This document shows, piece after piece, positions 28,099 through 38,341 of a stretch of 64,000 nucleotides of DNA. Positions within the stretch are counted from its first letter, which is position 1; each line of letters starts with the position of its first letter. The notes under the pieces were generated by a model. The model searched no databases and was not told where the DNA came from. It saw only the letters and a program-made list of their open reading frames with translations. Both the position numbers and the translations under genes were made by a program. This DNA comes from Variovorax soli NBRC 106424. GTDB taxonomy: Bacteria > Pseudomonadota > Gammaproteobacteria > Burkholderiales > Burkholderiaceae_C. The DNA is taken from contig NZ_BCUU01000016.1 in the NCBI RefSeq assembly GCF_001591385.1, positions 1 through 64,000 of the forward strand, read 5' to 3'.

Positions 28099-30216
28099 TC
28101 AATGCCTGGGTGCCGATGCCGCCCCGAAAGGCTGCACTTGCTGCCACCAGTCCAGCACCTGATCGACCGATTGAGAAACCGTTTGATCGGAGTTGTCCAG
28201 GAGGCGAGCATCCTGCGCCGGCTTGAGAGGGGCGGTGCTGCGGGAGGTGTCCCGGGCATCACGCGCCTCCAGATCCTGGCGAAGACTGTCGAGTGTAACG
28301 GAAATTCCCTTTGAAATCAATTGCTTATACCGCCGCTCGGCCCGGTGGCTGGCGCTGGCGGTCAGGAAGACCTTGAGTTGCGCGTCTGGGAAGATGACGG
28401 TGCCCATGTCCCGGCCGTCCGCCACCAGCCCCGGCAGGCGGCGCAGGCGCTTTTGCAGGTCGACCAGGGCCTGGCGCACGGCGGGCAGGGCGGACACGCG
28501 CGAGGCATCCATGCCGGCGGCTTCGGTGCGGATGGCTTCGGTCACGTCCTCGTCGCCCAGCATCACCCGGCCGGTGGAAAAGTCCAGGGGCAGGCTGCGC
28601 GCGATCTCGGCGATGCGCGGCTCGTCGGCCGGCGTGGCCGCCAGGCCGGCACGGCTCATGGCCAGGCCGGTGACGCGGTACAGCGCACCCGAATCCAGGT
28701 AGTGGTAGCCCAGTTCGTTGGCCACCTCGAGCGCCAGGGTGCCCTTGCCCGAGGCCGTCGGGCCGTCGATGCAGATCACGGGCACGGTCACCGGCTCGCT
28801 CACCGAGAACAGGGTCTCGAAGTAGTCGGGGAAGGTCTTGGCCACGCACTTGGGGTCGAGGATGCGCACCGGCAGGCGGTCGGGGTTGAAGGCCGCCAGC
28901 GAGAAGCACATGGCCACGCGGTGGTCGTCGTAGGTGTGAATGCTCGCTGCCCGCCATTGGCCCGCGGCCAGCGGCTGGATGCGGATGAAGTCGGTGCCCG
29001 TCTCCACCTGCGCGCCGAGCTTGCGCAGCTCGTTGGCCATGGCGTCGATGCGGTCGGTTTCCTTCACGCGCCAGCTGGCGATGTTGCGCAGGACGCTGGG
29101 GCCGTCGGCGTAGAGCGCCATCACGGCCAGCGTCATCGCGGCGTCCGGAATGTGGTTGGCGTCCAGGTCGATGGCCTTCAGTGGCCAGGCGCCGCGCGAG
29201 ATGCGCAGCCAGTTGGGGCCGCTGTCGACCTGGGCGCCCATGCTCCGCGCGGCCTCGACGAAGCGGATGTCGCCCTGGATGGAGTCGGCCCCCACGCCCT
29301 CGATGCGGATGCCGTCCTGCCCGGCGACCGGCGCCGCAACCGGCGCGGCAATGGCACCCAGCGCGATGAAGTAGCTGGCCGAAGAGGCATCCGACTCGAT
29401 GTGGATGCTGCCCGGCGTGCGGTACTGGCTGCCGGCCGGGATCACGAAGCGGCTCCACCCGTCGCGCCGCACCTGGATGCCGAAGCGCGCCAGCAGGTTG
29501 AGCGTGATTTCGATGTAGGGCTTGGAGATCAGCTCCCCGATTACGTCGATGGTGATCGTGCGCCCCGCCGCCGGGCCGCCCCAAGGCGGGGCAGCCCCCT
29601 CGGGGGGCGGCGAACCACGCGAAGCGGGGAGCGTGGGGGCCACAGACGCCAGCGGCAGGGCCAGCAGCAGCGCGGTGAGGAACTGGCTGGACACGTCGCC
29701 CCGCACCCGGATCGGCTGCGACAGGTTCAGCTCGTCCAGCGGCACGGGGTGGATCTGCAGCGGCGGAAAACCGGGGTTGCCCAGGTAGTCGATGCGGCAG
29801 CCCAGGCCGATGAGCGCGTCGACCAGGTCGCCGATGGGCCGCTCGTGCATGCGCGGCACGCCGCTGAGCTTGAATTCGCCGCCCAGCAGGGCGAGGGCCG
29901 CGGTGAGCGGACGCATGGCGGTGCCCGCATTGCCGAGGAACAGCTCGGCCTGCCGGGCGCCTTCCTTCAGCTGCCCGCCCAGGCCGGTGATGCGGGTGAT
30001 GCCCGAACGCTGCTCGACGCCGCAGCCCAGCTGCGCGAGCGCGGCCAGCATCACGCGGGTGTCGTCCGAATCCAGGAGGTCGTGCACCTCGGTCGTGCCT
30101 TGCGCCAGGGCCGCCAGCAGCAGCACGCGGTTGGAGATGCTCTTGGAGCCGGGCAACTGCACGGTTCCGCCGGCGGCGCGCAGCGCGGGAAGGTCGAGGA
30201 AAGCGATGTCGTACAT
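28099..30216 (-). CDS. aroA-cmk: Bifunctional EPSP synthase / cytidylate kinase fusion
   Basis: One uninterrupted 705-residue frame. Residues 1 to about 470 form 3-phosphoshikimate 1-carboxyvinyltransferase (shikimate pathway): [10 protein letters not shown] at 21-30, [11 protein letters not shown] at about 94, SKPYIEITL at 231, and [11 protein letters not shown] at 430-440. Residues from about 479 form CMP/dCMP kinase: the P-loop [10 protein letters not shown] at 485-494, YLDSGALYR, and [13 protein letters not shown]. They are joined by a short linker with no stop or frameshift. Most bacteria have two adjacent genes (aroA, cmk); such fusions are known in Comamonadaceae. Residues 191-220 are an extra loop encoded by a palindromic repeat (see 29573-29641). 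It is preceded by tyrA and followed by rpsA. Confidence 0.94.
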   Translation of the reverse strand: MYDIAFLDLPALRAAGGTVQLPGSKSISNRVLLLAALAQGTTEVHDLLDSDDTRVMLAALAQLGCGVEQRSGITRITGLGGQLKEGARQAELFLGNAGTAMRPLTAALALLGGEFKLSGVPRMHERPIGDLVDALIGLGCRIDYLGNPGFPPLQIHPVPLDELNLSQPIRVRGDVSSQFLTALLLALPLASVAPTLPASRGSPPPEGAAPPWGGPAAGRTITIDVIGELISKPYIEITLNLLARFGIQVRRDGWSRFVIPAGSQYRTPGSIHIESDASSASYFIALGAIAAPVAAPVAGQDGIRIEGVGADSIQGDIRFVEAARSMGAQVDSGPNWLRISRGAWPLKAIDLDANHIPDAAMTLAVMALYADGPSVLRNIASWRVKETDRIDAMANELRKLGAQVETGTDFIRIQPLAAGQWRAASIHTYDDHRVAMCFSLAAFNPDRLPVRILDPKCVAKTFPDYFETLFSVSEPVTVPVICIDGPTASGKGTLALEVANELGYHYLDSGALYRVTGLAMSRAGLAATPADEPRIAEIARSLPLDFSTGRVMLGDEDVTEAIRTEAAGMDASRVSALPAVRQALVDLQKRLRRLPGLVADGRDMGTVIFPDAQLKVFLTASASHRAERRYKQLISKGISVTLDSLRQDLEARDARDTSRSTAPLKPAQDARLLDNSDQTVSQSVDQVLDWWQQVQPFGAASAPRH
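29573..29641. repeat. Palindromic GC-rich repeat inside the aroA coding frame
   Basis: A 69-base unit with several self-complementary blocks: CCGCC-CCAA-GGCGG, GCCCCC-TC-GGGGGC, and CCACGC...GCGTGG. From my knowledge of Comamonadaceae intergenic sequence, this closely resembles a common dispersed intergenic repeat. Here it lies wholly within the AroA-Cmk frame and encodes, on the minus strand, a Pro/Gly/Ala-rich loop (about residues 191-220) between LALPLA and ITIDVIGEL, where E. coli AroA has about five residues. Confidence 0.75.
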
Positions 30217-30275
30217 GGAGGGAGTGCCTCGTGAAGGCGAGGGCTTCGTTCAGCGCCTTCGTGGGGATTCTTCGT

Positions 30276-31160
30276 TCAAGCGTCGGGCGATTCGGTGCTG
30301 CTGCCCAGGCGCCACTCGCCGCGCACCTGGCTGGCCGCGGTGATGGCCTGCTCCAGGTCGGTGACGTTGTCGGTGCGCATCATGGTCTCGAGTTCGTCCA
30401 GCGCCTGACGGAAGAACTGCGACTGGCGCAGCACCTGCTCGCGGTTGGCCAGCAGCACGTCGCGCCACAGCGTGGGCTCGCCGGCGGCGATCCGGGTGAA
30501 GTCGCGGAACCCGGGGCCAGCCAGTTCGAGGAAGGTGTCGCCCTCCGGCTGGGAGGCAATGCCGTTCATGAAGGCGAAGGCCAGCAGGTGCGGCAGATGG
30601 CTCACGGCGGCAAAGGCGCTGTCGTGCGCCTGGTGCGTCATCTGGCTCACGTGGGCGCCGACGCTGGTCCAGACTTGCGCGGCGCGCTGCACGTTGGAGC
30701 GCAGGGTGGCCTTGATGGGCGTGAGCACCACTTGGCGGCCAATGAAGAGATCGGCCTCGGCATGCTCGATGCCCGCCACTTCCTTGCCAGCGATGGGATG
30801 CGCTGGCACGAAGCATTTCAGCTTGCCTTCCAGGCTTTGCTGCGCGGCCTCGATGACGTCGCTCTTGGTCGATCCCACGTCCATTACCAGCGTCTCGGCG
30901 CCGATGCCGTGGCGGATGGCCCTGAAGGTGGCTTCGGTCGCGGCCACCGGCACCGCCAGCAGCACCAGGTCGGCGCCCGACACCGCCATCAGCGCCGAGG
31001 GCGCGGCCACGTCGATCACCCCCAGCTGCTTGGCCCGTTCGGTGGTGGAGGGCGACTTGCTGTAGCCCACCACGCGCTTGACCAGCCCGGCGCGCTTGAG
31101 CGCCAGGGCGAACGAGCCGCCCATCAGGCCGCAGCCGATCAGTCCCAGTTGCTCGAACAT
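30276..31160 (-). CDS. tyrA: Prephenate dehydrogenase
   Basis: A 294-residue enzyme converting prephenate to 4-hydroxyphenylpyruvate for tyrosine. The NAD-binding glycine motif GLIGCGLMGGS is at residues 6-16, and the prephenate-binding helix with HPIAGKEVAG and VSHLPHLLAF is visible. The length is normal for the monofunctional form. It follows pheA by 13 bases on the same strand and precedes aroA-cmk, so the branch enzymes for Phe and Tyr are co-transcribed. Confidence 0.94.
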   Translation of the reverse strand: MFEQLGLIGCGLMGGSFALALKRAGLVKRVVGYSKSPSTTERAKQLGVIDVAAPSALMAVSGADLVLLAVPVAATEATFRAIRHGIGAETLVMDVGSTKSDVIEAAQQSLEGKLKCFVPAHPIAGKEVAGIEHAEADLFIGRQVVLTPIKATLRSNVQRAAQVWTSVGAHVSQMTHQAHDSAFAAVSHLPHLLAFAFMNGIASQPEGDTFLELAGPGFRDFTRIAAGEPTLWRDVLLANREQVLRQSQFFRQALDELETMMRTDNVTDLEQAITAASQVRGEWRLGSSTESPDA

Positions 31161-31173
31161 TGCGCTGTCGCCT

Positions 31174-32292
31174 TCAAGCCTTGACCGGATAGGCGCCCAG
31201 GACCTTGTAGAAGGCGCAGAGCTGCTTCAGTTCGGCCAGCGCGGCAGCCACATGGGGCTGCGACGGGTGGCCGTCGAGGTCGATGTAGAAGTAGTACTCC
31301 CACTGGCCCGTGCGTGCCGGGCGCGACTCGAAGCGCGTCATGGAGACGTTGTTCGTCTTCAGCGGCACCAGCAGGTCGTGCACCGCGCCGGGCTTGTTGG
31401 GCACCGACACCACCAGGCTGGTGCAGTCGTGGCCCGAGGCCGGCGGCATGGCCAGCGTGCTCGGCAGCGTGATGATGGAGAAGCGGGTGCGGTTGTACGC
31501 ATCGTCCTGGATGGCGTGCGCCACGATGTGCAGGCCGTACTGGGTGGCCGCGCGTTCGCTGGCCAGGCCCGCCCAGGCGGGGTTGGTGGCGGCCAGCCGC
31601 GCACCTTCGGCATTGCTGGAGACGGCGCGCCGTTCCGCATGGGGCAGGTGCTTGGCCAGCCAGGCCTGGCACTGCGCCAGGGCCTGGGGGTGCGCCAGCA
31701 CGGCCTCGATGCCTTCCAGCGAGTTCTCCTTGCGCAGCAGGTTGTGCCGGATCAGCAGGCTGACCTCGCCCACCACGTGGGTCGGCGAGTGCAGGAACAT
31801 GTCGAGCGAGCGCGTGACCACGCCTTCGTTGGAGTTCTCGACGCCCACCACGCCGTACTGGGCGCTGCCGCTGGTGGTGGCATGGAACACCTCGTCGAAG
31901 CTGGCGCAATAGATGAGGTCGGCCGCGCCGCCGAAGTACTCGATGGCCGCCTGTTCGCAGAAGGTGCCTTCGGGGCCGAGCACCGCCACGCGCTGGGGCG
32001 ATTCGAGGGCCAGGCAGGCCGACATGATCTCGCGCCAGATGGCCGCGACATGGGAGCCCTTGAGCGGGCCCTGGTTGCTCCTGGTCATCTTCTCGATGAC
32101 CTGCGCCACCCGGTCCGGGCGGAAGTAGGGCGTGCCTTCGCGTTTCTTGACTTCGCCCACCTGTTCGGCGACGTGCGCGCGCTGGTTCAGCAGCGTGAGC
32201 AGCTGCTGGTCCAGCGAGTCGATCTGCACGCGCAGATCGGCCAGGCTGGAGGAAGGGTCGGAAGGAGGGGTAGGCGCGGCGGGGGAGGTCAT
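31174..32292 (-). CDS. pheA: Bifunctional chorismate mutase / prephenate dehydratase (P-protein)
   Basis: A 372-residue protein. AroQ-type chorismate mutase covers about residues 15-100 (LRVQIDSLDQQLLTLLNQRA). Prephenate dehydratase covers about 103-280 (LGPEGTFCEQAA, then GVVGVENSNEG, then TRFSI). A C-terminal ACT domain with the ESRP phenylalanine-binding motif runs to the end. It makes phenylpyruvate and is expected to be inhibited by phenylalanine. The ATG at 32292 lies five bases after the serC stop; a TTG at 32301 would add three residues. In the dehydratase, TRFSI replaces the commoner TRFxV-type ending, a conservative change. Confidence 0.94.
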   Translation of the reverse strand: MTSPAAPTPPSDPSSSLADLRVQIDSLDQQLLTLLNQRAHVAEQVGEVKKREGTPYFRPDRVAQVIEKMTRSNQGPLKGSHVAAIWREIMSACLALESPQRVAVLGPEGTFCEQAAIEYFGGAADLIYCASFDEVFHATTSGSAQYGVVGVENSNEGVVTRSLDMFLHSPTHVVGEVSLLIRHNLLRKENSLEGIEAVLAHPQALAQCQAWLAKHLPHAERRAVSSNAEGARLAATNPAWAGLASERAATQYGLHIVAHAIQDDAYNRTRFSIITLPSTLAMPPASGHDCTSLVVSVPNKPGAVHDLLVPLKTNNVSMTRFESRPARTGQWEYYFYIDLDGHPSQPHVAAALAELKQLCAFYKVLGAYPVKA

Positions 32293-32297
32293 GCGAT

Positions 32298-33419
32298 TCA
32301 AGCGTGGAGTCGCTCGAATTCTCGCATGTACCCCACAAGCGCTTGCACGCCGGCCAGCGGCATGGCGTTGTAGATGCTCGCGCGCATGCCGCCCACGGAC
32401 TTGTGGCCCTTGAGCTGCAGCAGCCCGGCTTCACGTGCGCCCGCCAGGAAAGCCTCGTTGCGGCCGTCATCGGCCAGGAAGAAGGGCACGTTCATGCGCG
32501 AACGGCACGCTGTCGCCACCTTGTTCGAATAGAAGGCCGAGCCGTCGATGAAGTCGTACAGCAGCTTCGCCTTGGCGACGTTGCGCGCCTCCATGGCGGC
32601 CACGCCGGTGAGCTCGCCTTCCGTCTGCTCGAGCAGCCACTGGAAGGTGAGACCGGCCATGTAGATGCCCCAGGTGGGCGGGGTGTTGTACATGGACTGG
32701 TTGTCGGCCACGGTGCGGTAGTTGAACGCGCTCGGGCAGATCTCCAGGGCATGGCCCAGCAGGTCGTCGCGCACCACCACGATCGTGAGGCCCGCGGGGC
32801 CGATGTTCTTCTGGGCACCGCCAAAAGCCAGGCCGACACGGCGCCAGTCGACGCTGCGCGAGGCCACGTGCGACGAGAAGTCGATGACCAGCGGTGCCGA
32901 ACTGCCCAGCGCGGCCAGGTCGGGCAACTGCTGGAATTCGACGCCGTGGATGGTCTCGTTGGAGCAAAGATGCACGTACGAGGCACCGTCGCTCAGCTGC
33001 CAGCCGGCCGGATCGGGCAGCTGCGTGTGGCCGTTGTCGGCGTTGCTGGCCGCCACATGCGCGGTGCAGTAGCGCTGCGCTTCCTTGGCCGACTTCTGGC
33101 TCCAGGAGCCGGTGACCACGAAGTCGACGGTCTTGCCGCGCGACAGGTTGAGCGGAACGATGGCGTTCTCGCCCAGTCCGCCGCCCTGCATGAACAGCAC
33201 GTGAAAGTGCTGCGGAATGGCCAGCAGCGTGCGCAGGTCGGCCTCGGCCCGGGCCAGGATGGCGCCGAACTCCTTGCCGCGATGGCTCATTTCCATCACG
33301 CCCATGCCGCTGCCCTGCCAGTCGAGCATTTCGGCGGCGGCGCGCTCGAGCACCGCCTCCGGCATGGCCGCCGGCCCTGCCGAGAAGTTGTAGGGGCGCG
33401 GGCCCTTGGCCGCGCTCAC
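32298..33419 (-). CDS. serC: Phosphoserine aminotransferase
   Basis: A 373-residue class V aminotransferase that makes O-phosphoserine (serine pathway) and can also act in pyridoxal phosphate synthesis. The PLP-lysine region reads [13 protein letters not shown], and [11 protein letters not shown] marks the N-terminus. It starts with GTG at 33419, overlapping the DUF2059 stop by four bases (GTGA), so it is translationally coupled. The gene order with pheA is usual in betaproteobacteria. Confidence 0.95.
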   Translation of the reverse strand: MSAAKGPRPYNFSAGPAAMPEAVLERAAAEMLDWQGSGMGVMEMSHRGKEFGAILARAEADLRTLLAIPQHFHVLFMQGGGLGENAIVPLNLSRGKTVDFVVTGSWSQKSAKEAQRYCTAHVAASNADNGHTQLPDPAGWQLSDGASYVHLCSNETIHGVEFQQLPDLAALGSSAPLVIDFSSHVASRSVDWRRVGLAFGGAQKNIGPAGLTIVVVRDDLLGHALEICPSAFNYRTVADNQSMYNTPPTWGIYMAGLTFQWLLEQTEGELTGVAAMEARNVAKAKLLYDFIDGSAFYSNKVATACRSRMNVPFFLADDGRNEAFLAGAREAGLLQLKGHKSVGGMRASIYNAMPLAGVQALVGYMREFERLHA

Positions 33420-33985
33420 TTCTTCGCCGGCGCCTTGGCCGGGGCCTTGCCGCCGTCGGTGGGGGCGCCCAGGGCCTTGGCCACGCTGGTGTCCAGCGCG
33501 CGGATCTTGGGCTCGATGGTGGCGCGGGTGTCCTCGACCACCTTCTTGGTCAGGGCGGTCTGCATCTGCGGGTTCAGGTCCTGGTACTTCTTGGCCAGGG
33601 GCGAGCTGATCCAGGCGACCAGCTGCTTGAGTTCTTCTTCGGAGAAGTTCTGCTCCAGGATCGGGCCCAGCGTGGTGGGCGCAGCCTGCAGGGCCTTGTC
33701 GCGCACGATCGGGTAGGACTCGTCGAAGTACTTCTTCAGTTCGGCATCGGCGGCCTTGGCGGCGGCTTCACGCTTCTCGGCGGGAACCTGCGTTTGCAGA
33801 TAGCCGGAGCCTGCCTGAGCGATCGGGTCGCTTGCCTGCTGCACCAGGGCGCGCGACAGCGCCTCGATGCCGGGCTTTTGCAGGTCGAGGAACTGCTTGA
33901 TCAGCGCGGCCTTGCCGTCCTGTGCCCAGCTGAAGGAAGAAGCGGTGAGGGCAGCAGCCAGCACGGCAAGTTTGATCTTGTTCAC
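33416..33985 (-). CDS. Periplasmic DUF2059 protein
   Basis: A 189-residue exported protein with a signal peptide of about 21 residues (ending SSFSWAQ), a helical DUF2059-like domain ([22 protein letters not shown] is the recognisable part), and a Pro/Ala/Lys tail. It starts with GTG at 33985, overlapping the gyrA stop by four bases. The function is unknown. It is found between gyrA and serC in related betaproteobacteria. Confidence 0.85.
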   Translation of the reverse strand: MNKIKLAVLAAALTASSFSWAQDGKAALIKQFLDLQKPGIEALSRALVQQASDPIAQAGSGYLQTQVPAEKREAAAKAADAELKKYFDESYPIVRDKALQAAPTTLGPILEQNFSEEELKQLVAWISSPLAKKYQDLNPQMQTALTKKVVEDTRATIEPKIRALDTSVAKALGAPTDGGKAPAKAPAKK

Positions 33986-36624
33986 TGAGGGTTCTCCGTA
34001 GAAGTTGAAGTGTCGTCGGCACCCGTTTCGGTGTCGCCGTTGGCGTCGTTCTCGACGATGCGTTGCAGACCACTGAGCTTGGAGCCTTCGTCCAGGCCGA
34101 TCAGCGTCACACCTTGGGTGGCTCGTCCGAGTTCGCGGATTTCCGCGACGCGTGTACGCACGAGCACGCCCTTGTCGGTGATCAGCATGATCTCGTCGTC
34201 CGCGTGCACCAGGGTGGCGGCAACGACCTTGCCGTTGCGCTCACTCTGCTGAATCGCAATCATGCCCTTGGTTCCGCGGCCATGACGGGTGTACTCGGTA
34301 ATATTTGTACGTTTTCCGAATCCGTTTTCGGTGGCCGTGAGCACGCTCTGCTGCTCGTCCTCGGCCACCAGCATGGCGATCACGCGCTGGCTTTCCTCCA
34401 GCGTCATGCCCTTCACGCCTCGCGCGTTGCGGCCCATGGGCCGCACGTCGTTCTCGTCGAAGCGCACGGCCTTGCCGCCGTCCGAGAACAGCATCACGTC
34501 GTGCTTGCCGTCGGTGAGCGCCGCGCCGATGAGGAAGTCGCCGTCGTCCAGGTCCACGGCAATGATGCCGGCCTTGCGCGGGTTGCTGAATTCGTCCAGC
34601 GCCGTCTTCTTCACCGTGCCCATCGAGGTCGCCATGAAGACGAACTGGTCGGCCGGGAAGGTGCGCTTGTCGCCCGTGAGCGGCAGCACCACGTTGATCT
34701 TCTCGCCTTCCTGCAGCGGGAACATGTTGACGATGGGGCGCCCGCGCGAGCCGCGCGAGCCGGCCGGCACTTCCCACACCTTGAGCCAGTACAGGCGCCC
34801 GCGGTTGGAGAAGCACAGGATGTAGTCGTGCGTGTTGGCGATGAAGAGCTGGTCGATCCAGTCGTCTTCCTTCGTGGCCGTGGCCTGCTTGCCGCGCCCG
34901 CCGCGCTTTTGCGCGCGGTATTCGCCCAGCGGCTGGCTCTTGATGTAGCCGCTGTGCGAGAGCGTCACCACCATGTCGGTGGGCGTGATCAGGTCTTCGG
35001 TGGACAGGTCGTAGGCGCTGTGCTCGATCTGGCTGCGGCGCGCGCCCAGCTTGGTGTTGCCGAACTCCTGCTTCACCGCGGTGAGTTCCTCGCCGATGAT
35101 GATGGACACGCGCGCGGGCTTGGCCAGGATGTCGAGCAGGTCCTCGATCTCCGCCATGACTTCCTTGTACTCGGCCACGATCTTGTCCTGCTCCAGGCCC
35201 GTGAGGCGCTGCAGGCGCATCTGCAGGATTTCCTGGGCCTGGGTGTCCGAAAGGCGGTACAGGCCGTCGCCGCCCATGCCGAACTCCTTTTCCAGGCCTT
35301 CGGGGCGGTAGTCGTCGGCATTGATGGTGCCGCCGTCGGCCCGGCTGCGGGTGAGCATCTCGCGCACCAGCTTGCTGTCCCAGCTGCGGGCCATCAGCTC
35401 GGCCTTGGCCACTGGCGGGGTGGGGGCGTTGCGGATGATCGCGATGAAGTCGTCGATGTTGGCCAGCGCCACCGCCAGGCCCTCCAGCACATGGCCGCGG
35501 TCGCGCGCCTTGCGCAGGTTGAACACCGTGCGGCGGGTGACCACTTCGCGGCGGTGCTGCAGGAAGACCTCGACCAGGTCCTTCAGGTTGCACAGCTTCG
35601 GCTGGCCGTCCACCAGGGCGACCATGTTGATGCCGAAGGTGTCCTGCATCTGCGTCTGCTTGTACAGGTTGTTGAGCACCACCTCGGGCACTTCGCCGCG
35701 CTTGAGCTCGATCACCAGGCGCATGCCCGACTTGTCGGATTCGTCCTGGATGTGGCTGATGCCCTCGAGCTTCTTCTCGCGCCACAGCTCGGCCATGCGC
35801 TCCTGCAGCGTCTTCTTGTTGACCTGGTAGGGCAGCTCGTCGACCACGATGGCCTGACGCTGGCCGCGGTCGATGTCCTCGAAGTGCACCTTGGCGCGCA
35901 TGACCACCTTGCCGCGGCCGGTGCGGTAGCCGTCCTTGATGCCGTTGATGCCGTAGATGATGCCGGCGGTGGGGAAATCGGGCGCGGGCACGATTTCCAT
36001 CAGCTCGTCGATGGTGGCTTGCGGATTGGCCAGCAAATGCAGGCATGCATCCACCACTTCGCCCAGGTTGTGCGGCGGAATATTGGTGGCCATGCCCACC
36101 GCAATACCGCCCGAGCCATTGACCAGCAGATTGGGCAGGCGACTCGGCAATACCAGCGGTTCTTTTTCGCTGCCGTCGTAATTCGGCCCGAAATCGACGG
36201 TTTCCTTGTCGATATCGGCCAGCATTTCATGCGCAATCTTCGCCAGGCGGATTTCCGTGTAGCGCATTGCCGCGGCGTTGTCGCCGTCGACTGAGCCGAA
36301 ATTGCCCTGGCCGTCAACCAGCATATGCCGCATGGAGAAATCCTGCGCCATGCGCACGATCGTGTCGTATACGGACTGGTCGCCGTGCGGGTGGTACTTA
36401 CCGATGACGTCGCCCACGATACGCGCCGACTTCTTATAGGGGCGGTTCCAGTCGTTGTTGAGCTCGTGCATGGCGTACAGCACGCGCCGGTGCACCGGCT
36501 TGAGGCCGTCGCGGGCGTCGGGAAGCGCGCGCCCGACGATCACGCTCATCGCGTAATCGAGATAGCTGCGGCGCATCTCCTCTTCGAGGCTGATGGGTAG
36601 AGTTTCTTTGGCGAACGAGGTCAT
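33982..36624 (-). CDS. gyrA: DNA gyrase subunit A
   Basis: An 880-residue type II topoisomerase subunit. Catalytic Tyr122 lies in AAMRYTEIR, and numbering matches E. coli exactly through the N-terminal domain. The GyrA-box-like QKRGGRGK and the C-terminal beta-pinwheel are present. In the quinolone region, residues 81-87 read GDQSVYD, so position 83 is Gln and 84 is Ser instead of Ser-Ala. The start at 36624 ([16 protein letters not shown]) is chosen over an in-frame upstream codon because family N-termini begin here, although the ribosome site is weak. It is the first gene of the ten-gene minus-strand array. Confidence 0.96.
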   Translation of the reverse strand: MTSFAKETLPISLEEEMRRSYLDYAMSVIVGRALPDARDGLKPVHRRVLYAMHELNNDWNRPYKKSARIVGDVIGKYHPHGDQSVYDTIVRMAQDFSMRHMLVDGQGNFGSVDGDNAAAMRYTEIRLAKIAHEMLADIDKETVDFGPNYDGSEKEPLVLPSRLPNLLVNGSGGIAVGMATNIPPHNLGEVVDACLHLLANPQATIDELMEIVPAPDFPTAGIIYGINGIKDGYRTGRGKVVMRAKVHFEDIDRGQRQAIVVDELPYQVNKKTLQERMAELWREKKLEGISHIQDESDKSGMRLVIELKRGEVPEVVLNNLYKQTQMQDTFGINMVALVDGQPKLCNLKDLVEVFLQHRREVVTRRTVFNLRKARDRGHVLEGLAVALANIDDFIAIIRNAPTPPVAKAELMARSWDSKLVREMLTRSRADGGTINADDYRPEGLEKEFGMGGDGLYRLSDTQAQEILQMRLQRLTGLEQDKIVAEYKEVMAEIEDLLDILAKPARVSIIIGEELTAVKQEFGNTKLGARRSQIEHSAYDLSTEDLITPTDMVVTLSHSGYIKSQPLGEYRAQKRGGRGKQATATKEDDWIDQLFIANTHDYILCFSNRGRLYWLKVWEVPAGSRGSRGRPIVNMFPLQEGEKINVVLPLTGDKRTFPADQFVFMATSMGTVKKTALDEFSNPRKAGIIAVDLDDGDFLIGAALTDGKHDVMLFSDGGKAVRFDENDVRPMGRNARGVKGMTLEESQRVIAMLVAEDEQQSVLTATENGFGKRTNITEYTRHGRGTKGMIAIQQSERNGKVVAATLVHADDEIMLITDKGVLVRTRVAEIRELGRATQGVTLIGLDEGSKLSGLQRIVENDANGDTETGADDTSTSTENPQ

Positions 36625-36813
36625 GAAGGGGAGGGCCAGCAGGCAAGGACCCGAAATTTTACGCCCTCGCAGGTGTAGCAGCGCAGCAACAGATGGGGCC
36701 GTATTCGGCCTTTGAGGGGCGATTGGCCCCCCGTATCCGACCTGTTTGCTAAAGACCCTATGGCACAATCGTTCCAGCGTTTTGGGTGGTGGTCACTTAA
36801 AGCGTCCTTGTTT

Positions 36814-36835
36814 CGCAGCGCGGCTGCGGCTTTTT
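36814..36835 (+). promoter_or_regulatory. Terminator-like hairpin in the ompA leader
   Basis: CGCAGC-GCG-GCTGCG followed by GC and five T residues lies 16 bases before the ompA ATG, between the gyrA and ompA divergent starts. It looks like an intrinsic terminator in a 5' leader and could be an attenuator or a stabilising 5' stem. No convincing sigma-70 promoter could be set with normal spacing. Confidence 0.35.
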
Positions 36836-36851
36836 CCCCAAGAGGAGAACC

Positions 36852-37496
36852 ATGAAGAAACTGAATAAAGTGGCGATGATGTTTGCAGTCGCTGCGCTCG
36901 CCACTGCCGCCGGCGCGCAGACCCGTGTCACCGCCGCGAACGGCGGTCCCGCCATCGACAACTGGCAGAACGGTACGGGCGAACTGGTCTGGAAGAACGG
37001 CACCAACGAACTGTGCTGGCGCGATGCGAACTGGACGCCCGCAACGGCTGCTGTGGGTTGCGACGGCGCTCTGGTTCCCGCCGCTGCTCCCGCTCCGGCT
37101 CCCGCACCCGCTCCGGTTGCACCTCCCGCTCCCGTGGCTTCGAAGGTGACCTTCGCTGCTGACGCCTTCTTCGACTTCGACAAGGCTGTGCTCAAGCCCG
37201 AAGGCCGCGCCAAGCTGGACGACCTGGTCAACAAGATCCGTGGCGTGAACCTGGAAGTGATCATCGCCGTGGGCCACACCGACTCGATCGGTACGGACGC
37301 CTACAACCAGAAGCTGTCGGTTCGCCGTGCTGAAGCCGTCAAGTCCTACCTGGTCAGCAAGGGCATCGAACGCAACCGCGTCTACACCGAAGGCAAGGGC
37401 GAGAAGCAGCCTGTTGCGGACAACCGCACCAAGGAAGGCCGCGCCAAGAACCGTCGCGTGGAAATCGAAGTGGTTGGCACGCAAGCCACCAAGTAA
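36852..37496 (+). CDS. ompA: OmpA-family outer membrane protein
   Basis: A 214-residue exported protein. After the signal peptide (about residues 1-22) comes a short unusual N-terminal region with a cysteine pair (ELCWRDANW and AAVGCDG). Then comes an Ala-Pro-rich hinge (about 77-97), and a C-terminal OmpA peptidoglycan-binding domain ([20 protein letters not shown], with the conserved aspartate and arginine). There is no eight-stranded beta-barrel, so it is closer to a periplasmic peptidoglycan-associated protein. A strong AAGAGGAGAACC site precedes the ATG. Codon use is that of a highly expressed gene. Confidence 0.92.
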   Translation: MKKLNKVAMMFAVAALATAAGAQTRVTAANGGPAIDNWQNGTGELVWKNGTNELCWRDANWTPATAAVGCDGALVPAAAPAPAPAPAPVAPPAPVASKVTFAADAFFDFDKAVLKPEGRAKLDDLVNKIRGVNLEVIIAVGHTDSIGTDAYNQKLSVRRAEAVKSYLVSKGIERNRVYTEGKGEKQPVADNRTKEGRAKNRRVEIEVVGTQATK

Positions 37497-37517
37497 TCCG
37501 AAAGGATTTACAACTAA

Positions 37518-37539
37518 CCCCGCTCCGGCGGGGTTTTTT
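37518..37539 (+). terminator. ompA terminator 1
   Basis: CCCCGC-TCCG-GCGGGG followed by six T residues, 21 bases after the ompA stop. It is a textbook intrinsic terminator. Confidence 0.9.
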
Positions 37540-37548
37540 GCTTCAGGG

Positions 37549-37571
37549 GCCCCGCTCGTGCGGGGCTTTTT
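37549..37571 (+). terminator. ompA terminator 2
   Basis: A second stem, GCCCCGC-TCGT-GCGGGGC followed by TTTTT, lies directly behind the first. Tandem terminators fit a very highly expressed ompA upstream of a separate ubiG unit. Confidence 0.85.
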
Positions 37572-37612
37572 CATTGTTTTCCCGCGATGGGCCCCCATTC
37601 ATAATCCGAAGA

Positions 37613-38341
37613 ATGAGCAGCAGCAATAACGTGAACGCCGATCCGGCCGAATTGGCGAAATTTTCCGAGCTTGCCCATCGCTGGTGGGATATGGAAAGCG
37701 AGTTTCGGCCTTTGCACGAAATCAATCCGTTGCGCCTGGAATGGATTGACGGCATGGCGCCGCTGGCCGGCCAGCGCGCCCTCGACGTGGGCTGCGGCGG
37801 CGGCATCCTGGCGGATTCCATGGCGCGAAAAGGCGCCCAGGTGCTGGGCATCGACCTGGCCGACAAGGCCTTGAAGGTGGCGCAGCTTCATGCGCTGGAG
37901 GCCGGCACCCAGAACATCAAGTACCGCCATGTGGCCGTGGAAGCACTGGCGGCGGAGCAGCCCGCCAGCTTCGACGTCGTCACCTGCATGGAAATGCTGG
38001 AGCACGTGCCGGAGCCGGCGTCCGTGGTCAAGGCCTGCGCCGAACTGGTCAAGCCGGGCGGCTGGGTGTTCTTCTCGACCATCCACCGCAACTTCAAGTC
38101 CTTTCTCTTTGCCATCGTCGGTGCGGAGTACGTGCTGGGCATGCTCCCCAAGGGCACCCATGAATACAGGAAACTGATCCGCCCGAGCGAGCTCGCGTCG
38201 TACTGCCGCGCCGCCGGCCTGGACCTGCGGCACACGCGTGGCATGGAATACAACCCGCTCACGCGGCGCTACTGGCTCAGCGACAACACGAGCGTCAACT
38301 ACATGTTCGCCACGCAGCGGCCGCAGGCGGTGGGCGCATGA
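37613..38341 (+). CDS. ubiG: Ubiquinone biosynthesis O-methyltransferase UbiG
   Basis: A 242-residue class I SAM methyltransferase that performs the two O-methylations in ubiquinone synthesis. Motif I reads [10 protein letters not shown] at about residues 58-67. UbiG-specific stretches are [19 protein letters not shown] and [12 protein letters not shown]. Start 37613 ([11 protein letters not shown]) fits the family N-terminus and lies past the ompA terminators. The stop overlaps the gph start (ATGA), a coupled ubiG-gph pair common in betaproteobacteria. Confidence 0.95.
   Translation: MSSSNNVNADPAELAKFSELAHRWWDMESEFRPLHEINPLRLEWIDGMAPLAGQRALDVGCGGGILADSMARKGAQVLGIDLADKALKVAQLHALEAGTQNIKYRHVAVEALAAEQPASFDVVTCMEMLEHVPEPASVVKACAELVKPGGWVFFSTIHRNFKSFLFAIVGAEYVLGMLPKGTHEYRKLIRPSELASYCRAAGLDLRHTRGMEYNPLTRRYWLSDNTSVNYMFATQRPQAVGA

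Noticed and set aside
36625-36768. An N-terminal extension of gyrA by 48 residues
   Set aside because: The family starts at [10 protein letters not shown]. The extra residues have no similarity to GyrA and would cover the divergent ompA promoter region.
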